Positions 56,431 to 64,000 of a stretch of DNA of 64,000 bases are shown in pieces (within the stretch, counting starts at the first letter, position 1; each line of letters starts with the position of its first letter). Under the pieces are notes generated by a model. That model made no database searches. It saw only the letters and a list, made by a program, of their open reading frames with translations, and was not told the origin of the DNA. Made by a program: the position numbers and the translations under genes. This DNA comes from Lepidurus packardi (Eukaryota > Arthropoda > Branchiopoda > Notostraca > Triopsidae): contig JAKZAN010000003.1 in assembly GCA_023053545.1 (NCBI GenBank), forward strand, positions 839,501-903,500, given 5' to 3'.

Positions 56431-57179
56431 GTTGTGCCAACGTCAAAATCGGAGGGCAACGGGGCTAACATCGATCAATGGCTCCTGCGTAGGATGGGCA
56501 GCAGCAGGAGGTTCCTGGGCGACTAGCATTTCTGCGCGCCGAAGCTGGGACTCTGGCGTAATGGGTTTGGTAACCGTCGCTGGGGCAGTAGAGGCACGGG
56601 TTACCCTGTTAAAGAGGGATAGGTGCGAATGTAAAGGTCTACGTATTGCCAAAAACAAACTTTAATTGGGTGGTTCAACTTCCTAGCTACAGCTACATTC
56701 GGCGCAGGGACGACACTCGGACGCTTTTGAGGCGACGGCTTTAAAAGCTTTGCCGGGGCTGGACTCTTTACTGGCAACGGCGGAACTGGAGCACCGGAGC
56801 CAGGTGACGCCGCCGCCGAAAGCGTTCCAGATCTTCGGGAAGTAGACGCAGCTCCCGACTAGCAAATGCATCAAGTATCAAGCTAATGTATCAAGCGTTT
56901 GGATGCGGCATAGGCGAACAATTTAGAGTGGAATGAATGAACCTTCGAGGGATTACTAACCGAAGCCGGGCGGTGGAACGTTCAGGTGCATTCAATGGGG
57001 TTGCCAAACAAGTCCTTCTAATTTCCGTGACGCATTGGACACTTGTCAATTGCCGCAAAGCGACGACCCCACGGAGAAGTCTTTGACGGGCGCTGTCCTT
57101 TCGCAAATTGAAAATTCCCAGCAAGGTACTGGCCCAAACGATCCCCACATACCTTGTCGGGTAAGGCTTCTTTAGGCAT
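56431..57179 (-). pseudogene. Possible upstream exons of the DUF6729 gene, damaged
   Basis: From an ATG at 57179 the frame reads a plausible protein segment including GDRLGQYLAGNFQFAKGQRP and SPWGRRFA. It has TAG at 57018-57020 and TGA at 56982-56984 inside. A further segment near 56750-56690 reads KRPSVVPAPNVAVA. At 56608-56431 lies a candidate exon with an AG acceptor (TTTAACAG) and a GTACGT donor. I could not build a continuous frame from these into the 56321 start, so either they are 5' leader exons or the N-terminal part has decayed. Confidence 0.4.
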
Positions 57180-58620
57180 GATGCCACAATAAAGCCTGCC
57201 AGGTTAAAAAAAATGAGTTCATCAAAGTGAATCTCACAACGCAATCCATTATTCAATGTGTTTTTTTCTTTTACCTTAACGTCAGCAAACCTTGTTAAAA
57301 GATCAAACTACGGCACACAAACGAACCACACACAAACGAACGAACAAAAACGAACACACAAACGAACAAATAAACAAAACGTAAACTTGAAATATCGCAA
57401 AAGAGAGCAAAGGTTGAAAGCTTCCAAACAGCATGAAAGATGGTTGGGAACTGAAGTTGAAACAACGCGGTACCCATCCTTATATCGTGCAACAGTTTTG
57501 ACAGAACGGGCCCGTCAAAGAACGGCAAGGGAGGTGGAGGAGGAGAAAAAAAAACTTGATCGCGAAAACCCCAAGCCAGCCAGCGTTTCTGAAAACCGTT
57601 GGAAGAAGCCTCATGTGGAAAAAAACGTTGTCGATACTGAAAGCCAAGCGCCAGAATTTTCGCAAAGGGTATGCGTGAGAAAATATGGTTTACAAGTCTA
57701 CCGGGAATTGAACGTCTCTCCCTCCCTCCCCCCCCAAAAAAAAAAATAAAGGAGACCACCGTTTAGCGTCAACGGCCAGATTGCGATGAGCTTGCTTCGA
57801 AAGTGACTTTGGTGCACCGCCAGTTGACACATGCATAAACCCGTGATTTATGCCTCCATGTCCTACCCTCGTCTTTTTAATGGAGGACTGTCTGTATTTC
57901 TTTTCTGTGTCCCACCTGGTCGTTCTTTTTGACTAATTAGAAGAAAAATTTAGGGCTCGTTTACTAACTGAGGGCAACACCCGTGTCACACCTTTGTGCA
58001 CAAAATACTTTTTTTCCTTTTTGACAAATCGAAAGAACGGATTCACTTCCAGAGACGTGGGGTCAATCTACACAGTCAAAGCTAGGGGAAACACGCTAAG
58101 AAGGCTTTATTGTCTGCAGCTGGCATTCGGAAACAGCAAATGAGAAAAAGATTCCAAAGGATTAAAAAATGTGACAAAGATTCAACCGACAGAATGAAAC
58201 AGCCAAAATGAAAAAAGAGTGCGAATCAGTTGATTCCCAAGGACGCCTCGAAAACGGGATTTTACTGCTCCAGAGAAAGTAGACAAAGGCGTGTTTTCTC
58301 AGAAGTTTGTCTTTATTTCAAACGAATGGGCATGCATTCTCCCACAGTCCAACATGTTTGCATACCTGGCATGAAAAGAGGGTGCTCATTGCACGTTTTC
58401 CCAACTCTGGAGCTGATTGCCGCGATTGGGGCAAAAATCCGCTCTCCCGCGCTTCGTTTCGTCGCTTTCGGACGTCCCGCATCGGAAAGCCGGGCAAGTG
58501 CGTAAGAAGACCGCGTGGGAGCGCCAGCTCGGCAAGGTCGGTTGAGCGGGTTGAAGGCGTCCGGAGTCGAGGAGAGGGGAGAGGCACCAATGTTAATGAC
58601 GACGCGGTTCAGTCCACTGC
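57180..58620. other. No gene recognised; A-rich low-complexity repeats
   Basis: 57311-57380 is a degenerate repeat of ACGAAC/ACACAA units that gives long but artificial frames on both strands. The rest has no family signature. Confidence 0.5.
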
Positions 58621-58639
58621 CGCTAGATGGCGGACTGTC

Positions 58640-58772
58640 CGAATGTTCCAAATGGTGTTCCAAATGGTTCCAAATGGTGTTCCAAATGGTTCCAAATCTT
58701 GTTCCAAATGGTTCCAAATCGTGGTCCAAATGTTCCAAATGTTTCAATTGTTCCAAATGTTCCAAATGGACC
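58640..58772. repeat. Minisatellite with TTCCAAATG core
   Basis: About a dozen head-to-tail copies of units of 9 to 14 bp (TTCCAAATG, GTTCCAAATG, GTGTTCCAAATG). All frames are open because of the repeat; no coding role is likely. Confidence 0.9.
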
Positions 58773-58990
58773 GAAGCGTATGGGGGCAAAAGAGTGCAAA
58801 TTATGCAAATTCATACAACTTTGTATTATTGCGGTGCATATTAATAAAGTGCATTAAGTCAACGTTAGTTTAAATATACATCTGCATTGTTCACTCATTG
58901 TTCACTCATATTATCACAAAACGTAGGAATTATTAACTGGACGTTGAACTAGATGATAATTGAAGACTATTTTTTGGCAGTCGTTGACGG

Positions 58991-60677
58991 CTACGGAGCG
59001 TCAATTTTGGTGAAGTAAGGGAGCGCATGCATGAAATAGAAACTATTCAATTTCAATGACATCTCTTTCCATTTTCTGAGATCAAAAGCTATACGTTCTA
59101 TAATCAAACCTTTGTAGGTAAAAACGACAAAGTCGCACCACTGAGTGCCAGACAAAGCCATTTGGCCCATTACTTGGAAATAATATCCATGAGAGCGATC
59201 TAAGCAAGGAGACCCGTTAACTAATTTCATGTAGAAATTGGGAGATGACAAACACATTTTTGCAGTTTGGTTCCGTAGCGAGTAAGGGCACTTAAACTCA
59301 GCCAAGCCATGAGGAGGATTCTCCAAAGGATCAAATACTCTTCTATCGGGGGTTGCAGCTAGCCAAAAACACTTCGGATTTATCACAAGGCCGCAGAAGT
59401 CCACGGTGACACGATGACCAAGGCGATACATAGTACCCTGATAACGGGCTGCGGCTATTACTTCAAACTTCTGACCAAACCTGACCTGCCTTATTCTGCT
59501 CAAGTCATTGTCCTCTAGGATATTCAACAATCCTGCCGATGTCCTCACTGTGCAACGTTTCACTACCTGTCCAAAGGTACTCGCCGTTAGTCTGCAGAAT
59601 CGAGTAAATTTATCAGTGTATGTAAATGTCTGGGTACTGCACCTTTGTTTCTTTACCTGAATAAACGTTCTTGTTTCCATAAATCGCTGAATGACTGTGA
59701 GCGGCTGTTTTTCTCTACGTGTCTTGCCTTGGTAATGTCCTGTTTAAGTTTCTTTAGCAAAGCACATTCGGACGGATTTTTTGGTGAGTATCCAGATTCT
59801 TCAGGTACGTGTGCTGAAAACCCTTTCCAAGCGTTTTGGGGTAAAGAAGGAATTGCCACGGACACTGTTTGGTGGATGTTTGGATCTACGGAGATAATGA
59901 CTTCAGTCATTGCATACTCATAATGGATTAAAACGGATAGTTACTTACGTCGTATTCAGACTCGTTAGTATTTAGTTGGTACGTAAGTGTTGACGACCTT
60001 GGTACGTCCCCGAGACAGGTTAGCTCTCCCGAAGTGGAGGCCAGTGTTGCTGCGGTCTTAAGAATTTTTGCAAAATCACTGTTCTCTGATTTAATAACCT
60101 CAGTTAGCCCGATAATAGCATCTTTGTGTTCCAAACCAAACCGAGGCTTCTTGCACGGCTGGTACGAAGAGCAACCGGTACGGCTTCCGTCAGTAACACG
60201 GAACGTAAAATCATTCCGACTTCGGTAGCGGCCCCATTGCTGTGGTTTGTTATATACAAGAAAGCTCTGCCAGTACTTAATTGAATCCCTCTTTCTGACA
60301 ATTATGCAGCAGTTTTAAGACAGCAATTACATGGTTGCAGTATCCGGGCTGTCCCACAGTGGCTGAGTGGCTGATTCAATTGCATCTCGCCACAAGTTTC
60401 AGACTAATGATGGTTTAAACGCAAGCTCTACTTGATGTGGTGCATCGTTTTTTCTGAAACTTCTAAAGCATTTTGCCCGAACGCATAGATTTTTTCCCCA
60501 AGGAAAAAGTAGGGTCTCAACTTCCGTAACATAGTGGTCTTTTAAGAAAAGCTTGCTACGGTTAAAATGCCTATCCGATGTAGTTTGTGACTGAAAATAC
60601 TCTTTGATCAACTGCTCTGAGATCCCTGGAAGCTTTTCTATACGTTTAGACCACACTTGACAATTCACATGACTCAT
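58991..60677 (-). pseudogene. SWIM-finger / YqaJ exonuclease-domain gene with lesions
   Basis: Exon 1 starts at 60677 (MSHVNCQVWSKRIEKLPGIS) and reads to about 60400. A SWIM-like motif near 60385-60300 has CN, a TGA at 60376-60378 where the second Cys is expected, then PGYCNHVIAVLKLL. A middle frame from 60255 to 59949 (NKPQQWGRYRSRND) ends at a GTAAGT donor. The next part (59910-59657) ends FRESLFR-like with a GTAAAG donor, and a 65 bp intron ends with AG at 59592. The last exon (59591-58991) has the YqaJ nuclease motifs: LAATPDRRVF, GLAEFKCPYS, and YYFQVMGQM. Such proteins accompany mobile elements in many invertebrates and belong to the phage-type recombinase nucleases. The nuclease exon looks intact while the N-terminus has at least one stop and a shift. 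Confidence 0.68.
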
Positions 60678-60859
60678 AGTTGTGCTAAAACTTAAAAAAA
60701 AGAAAAAAATATGAACTACTACACTGAACCTTAAAGGACTAGGGAGTGCTATTGCGCAAGATGGCGGATCCATAGTTTACATGCGCTTCACTAGATACCA
60801 CTGGTGAATTTGGCAAACGCTCAATTGCCTAGTCATACGATCACTTGGTCGGTATAAAT

Positions 60860-61140
60860 GCCTTCTGTCTCTGGTTAATGGGAACTGCATACATCAAACG
60901 AGCTGACAAAATCTTACTAAGATGGCGCACAACAACCGAAGAGATTATGATTGGTCTAAGGTCACCAGGGGATGAGGGTTAATCGATTTTTGGGATAATA
61001 ACCGTTCTGTGGATTCTAAACACAGGAGTACAATCCTTCACGAAATCAAGTAGATTTAAAATCTTATTAAGGAGGCATGGTTCGCAATGCTTTGGCCGAG
61101 ACCATTGGGTCCTGGAGCTGTTTGTTTTTATGGGTAGTTA
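60860..61140 (-). pseudogene. LINE reverse transcriptase fragment (R2-like or related)
   Basis: The minus strand reads an RT start motif APGPNGLG, a frameshift, then FRIHRTVIIPKID, a stop, and PSSPGDLRPIIISSVVV followed by RHLSKILSARL. These are RT blocks 0 to 2. The fragment is short, with both sides missing. Confidence 0.7.
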
Positions 61141-61668
61141 TTCTTCAGTAGAAAAATTAGATATACTTCCAGACGTCTGTCGGTTTTTCTTCACTAATAA
61201 ATTCAGGAGCTTCATTATCTAGTGATGACTCAAACTCAAAAATCGTAGGCCTAGCAGAGCAGGTTTATTAATGATCTCTTTCTTTAAAGCACTAACTGTA
61301 GGCGATTACGGGAGGCAGTGGTGGCGCCAGGGGTTGCCCCGACAGATATTCGGTTTCCCCGACGGGGTGTCAATTGACAAAAGAACATGTCGCGAACGTC
61401 AATTTCAGAAAATACGAACAAAAATCGATTAACAATTAGAAAATTAGTCTTTTAACTCATAACCAATAAAGAATTACTAAAAATAGGCATGGCCGCATGG
61501 GACAATTTTTGCAAGAAACTTCCATTTTTTCGTGAGAAGTCACCATAAAAACCCGATGGCCTAAGAGAAATTCGCTGAAGTTTTCTTCAATATTTTTATC
61601 AATGTGTTAAGAAGTACATGGGATGAACAGAACAAACAACATCCATACAGTTAAAATACAAGAAAAAG
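61141..61668. other. No gene recognised
   Basis: AT-rich stretch between the RT fragment and the hAT copy; no clear frame or repeat. Confidence 0.4.
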
Positions 61669-63256
61669 TTACGATAAAAGTATTCGACATCGTGGGTATC
61701 GAGCTGCAAACGCATTAACAACATCGTTTAGATCAAGAGAAGCAGAACGGGATTTGTGCACCCCGAGTATCATGAGATTATTCGGGCGGTCATTGCTCAT
61801 CGTTGTCCTCAGATGATTCTTGATGATCCTAAGAGTGCTGAAACTCCTTTCACATTCGCAAGTAGACACAGGAAGCGTGCATGTAATAGTAAGAATACGG
61901 TCAAGCTGATAGAATGCATCCTTCAGTCGTCGAATGTATTGTTCAAACTGTATTAGGGACGCTGGGCTATCGTCTTCTCCTTTTCGGGCAAGGAGCCGCT
62001 TGCAGTTCTCAATCTCGATGGCTAACCCGTCTTTATCCGCTTGGAAGATATCGGCAAAAGGGAGAATGACTTCTGCTTGCAGAAAAGAAGGAGAAGCAGG
62101 AGTCAAACCAGGAATTCCTCGCATTAAAGTGATATTCGTTTCTCCAAACCTTCGGTTGAGCTCAGACAGAACGGTGTCGATGATGGCATATATTTCTCGC
62201 TGGAAATCCTCGAAGGTGTTCACATAGCGAGAGGTGTTCACAAAATCCGTCATTACACTTTCACGTAAGCGAGCGGGTACAATTCTTGGACGTGAAGGCA
62301 TTGTCTCCTTTTCCAGCTGCAACTTTTTTATGCTTCTTCTGCCTCCGACCAGAATTCAAGACATTGCTCCTGCGACCTGCATGCATTCAAATTGTCGCGG
62401 AGATTCTGAATGATATCAGTAGTATCACTCAGATCATTGCTGGGGTTTTGTAGAAAATCGGATGCTCTCTTGCATTGCTCCATAATGTATCGCAACGCTT
62501 AAAGAATGCGAAGGAATCCCTCGTTGATCTGGTGAAGCAATCCAGCTGCATCCGTTGCTCTATCAGAGTTCTTATCATTGATCGCAATTCCTGATAGGAG
62601 GACCACGATGATTTCCATTCGCTTACAAATTGCGGATAGCATTGCAGCCTGGCAGGCCCAGCGGGTGTCTGAGATACTTTTCAGTTGAAGCACTCAGACG
62701 TTCCTTTCTTCCTGTAAGGAAACCATTTTGCATGCACGTTACTGCCACTGACAAATACATACAGGAGTTGAAGCAGAGATATGGTCCGAGATGCGCATGG
62801 CACGCCTTTTACTGTGTCCACAATTACTAAGTTCAATCTGTGATTGAAACAATGAACGTAAACAGCCAATGGCGCCACTCGACGAATGATTGCATTGACT
62901 ACATTCAAATGTCCGGAGACAACTCCGGCGCCATCATAGCCTTGTCCGACGCAATTTTCGATCTTCAAACCAAGTTTTTCAAGGCTCTTCAGGATGGTGT
63001 CAGCTAAACCTTTAGCATCCAAAGAATATGCCTCTGTCAATGCAATGAGTTCTTCGTGAACGCATCCTTCGAAGATATATCTCACAGCAATAGCGACTTG
63101 CTCTTTCTTCGACATGTCTTTACTTTCATCTGCTAACAGAGTGAAAAATCCGGCTTTCTCGATTTCATCGCGGATTTGCCTCAAGGTCATATCGGCCATT
63201 ATATCCAACAAGGCGTTTTGAACAGAATGATGAGTATTGTTATAGACCAAGGCCAA
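61669..63256 (-). pseudogene. hAT transposase copy B (DUF4371, hAT dimerisation domain)
   Basis: 63256-62681 reads the DUF4371 region: FFTLLADESKDMSKKEQ with the acidic catalytic motif, CVGQGYDGAGVVSGHLNVV and VHCFNHRLNLVIVDT. A shift near 62690 leads to the 62693-62499 piece, which contains SDTRWACQ, and a TAA lies near 62499. 62322-61669 is the C-terminal dimerisation domain with LPVSTCECERSFSTLRIIKNH. It belongs to the same ZMYM1-like group as copy A but is a different family by its sequence. The N-terminus is cut by LTR-element sequence near 63258. Confidence 0.87.
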
Positions 63257-63279
63257 GGTTAGGCCAAGGTTAGGGGGCC

Positions 63280-63467
63280 TGTAGGGAACGATAGGGGAAC
63301 CACCACTGACCTTGCTGTTTGTTGTGTTGTTAATTGTTTGTTAATTGGTTGTCTTAACGTTGGGCAAACGTCTACTCGGGGAAGGGTATAAAACACCAAT
63401 GTTCCCAGTTAATGGGCAGTAGAGCACAGACTTGAATAGAAGCCAGAAAACTAAGCCATCCGTGACA
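63280..63467 (+). repeat. 5' LTR of a plus-strand LTR element (candidate limits)
   Basis: It starts TGTAGGGAACG and ends CGTGACA, 3 bp before a PBS. A TATAAAA box lies at 63387-63393. The partner LTR is beyond the window. It appears to have inserted next to or into hAT B. Confidence 0.6.
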
Positions 63468-63470
63468 TTT

Positions 63471-63487
63471 TGGTGTCAGAAGTGGGA
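63471..63487 (+). other. Primer binding site, tRNA-Leu-like
   Basis: TGGTGTCAGAAGTGGGA matches the complement of tRNA-Leu(CAA) 3' end with CCA (from memory), a common Gypsy primer. Confidence 0.75.
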
Positions 63488-63497
63488 TGTGATCGGC

Positions 63498-64000
63498 ATG
63501 GGCCGTGAGGCTCATCGCCATCACAGCCCACCACTACCTGTGGCACGGAAACGACAACATCAACTATGGCGAAGCTGTTGGGCGCTGATCGTGAAGAACA
63601 ATAGCTGTATAGAAGAGAGGCCAGGGGAGGACGATGGTGAGTCTACAGTCGCAGAGAATCAGTGTCACGTCCGGGGAGTGGGCGAGATCACGTCGGTGGA
63701 AGACGCAAGGGCCACGGACGGCACGGGGCGTAGGCCCACGACGGGGAAGACGCTACTACGCCGGAGGAAGAAGCTGATCTGCGGCAGGAGAGGCCAGGCG
63801 AGGACGGTTGTTTTGCGAGTCTACAGCGGCCGAGAAGCAGTGTCACGGCCGGTGAGTGGGCGAGATCACGTCGGTGGAGGACGCGAGGGCCATGCACGGC
63901 ACAAGGCGTAGGACCACGCGGGGAAGACGCTAGCTACCACGCCGGAGGAAGGACCTGATCTACGGCAGCTGGGACACGAGGATTGAGTTCACTCGGGGAC
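63498..64000 (+). mobile_element. Leader of the LTR element, GC-rich, no confirmed gag
   Basis: An ATG at 63499 opens a frame of about 137 codons that I do not recognise. The DNA is GC-rich, unlike its neighbours, and contains a tandem duplication. gag would be expected beyond the window edge. Confidence 0.45.
63615..63967. repeat. 173 bp tandem repeat, two diverged copies
   Basis: Copy 1 starts at 63615 (GAGAGGCCAGG) and copy 2 at 63788; they align along their whole length with substitutions and short indels. Shared blocks include GTGGGCGAGATCACGTCGGT. Confidence 0.88.

Noticed and set aside
57258..57749. 163-codon plus-strand frame and its 154-codon antisense partner
   Set aside because: Both are produced by A-rich ACGAAC-type repeats and a C-run; no domain and no splice support.
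58307..58873. 188-codon plus-strand frame over the minisatellite
   Set aside because: The repetitive part arises from TTCCAAATG units open in all frames.
63249..63273. Two GGCCAAGGTTA units as telomere-like repeat
   Set aside because: Only two copies and not an arthropod telomere motif.
1..64000. CRISPR array, rRNA or tRNA gene
   Set aside because: No spaced identical repeats, no rDNA-like blocks and no cloverleaf-type sequence were seen; tRNA-like strings are primer binding sites only.

Overview
This 64 kb window is animal DNA made almost entirely of transposable elements. There are no prokaryotic operons, no rRNA or tRNA gene that I can see, and no clear ordinary host gene. The element mix is BEL/Pao, Gypsy with an envelope gene, Jockey-like LINEs, R2-like LINEs, a CACTA transposon, ZMYM1-type hAT copies and a DUF6729-type gene. 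Together with GT-AG introns of 45-122 bp this suggests an arthropod, perhaps a branchiopod crustacean such as Daphnia. That assignment is an inference from family content and intron size only.

Layout by region. (1) 1-18.1 kb is a nested stack, all on the minus strand. A Jockey-like LINE (A) is interrupted by a BEL element (BEL A, its LTR ending at 4737) and by a 10.3 kb CACTA transposon (6193-16526, TA target duplication). The CACTA element carries a younger LINE (B, 12381-16369) with a 12 bp target duplication, a poly-A tail and an intact 1059-codon ORF2. (2) 18.6-20.0 kb is a decayed hAT copy (minus). (3) 20.9-26.5 kb is the main plus-strand block: a Gypsy integrase with a likely LTR, a decayed BEL element (B) with LTR and PBS, and a second Gypsy integrase. 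(4) 27.3-36.1 kb is an R2-like LINE (minus) split by a BEL/Pao element (BEL C, 28600-35039) with about 2% divergent LTRs and a 5 bp target duplication. (5) 36187-45505 is a complete Gypsy element with gag, pol, env, a tRNA-Ser-type PBS and 4 bp target duplication, broken by a few stops and frameshifts. (6) 45549-50404 is a full-length, apparently intact two-ORF Jockey-like LINE (C). (7) 50.6-51.4 kb is a second R2-like fragment. (8) 52659-56321 is a seven-exon DUF6729-type gene (probable DDE transposase) whose exons add up to exactly 1065 codons; its 3' end is altered by a 580 bp insertion flanked by a 15 bp target duplication. (9) 58.6-64 kb holds a minisatellite, a spliced SWIM/YqaJ gene with lesions, an RT fragment, a hAT copy, and the 5' end of a new LTR element on the plus strand with a 173 bp tandem repeat.

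The relative ages follow from the nesting: LINE A before CACTA before LINE B; R2 A before BEL C; the R2 region before the env-Gypsy and LINE C. The most intact pieces are LINE C, ORF2 of LINE B, the pol frame of BEL A and the DUF6729 gene. The strong same-strand bias of independent, nested insertions including an env-bearing Gypsy resembles the architecture of a uni-strand piRNA cluster; this is only a hypothesis here. Products are named from remembered family motifs; no database search was run.
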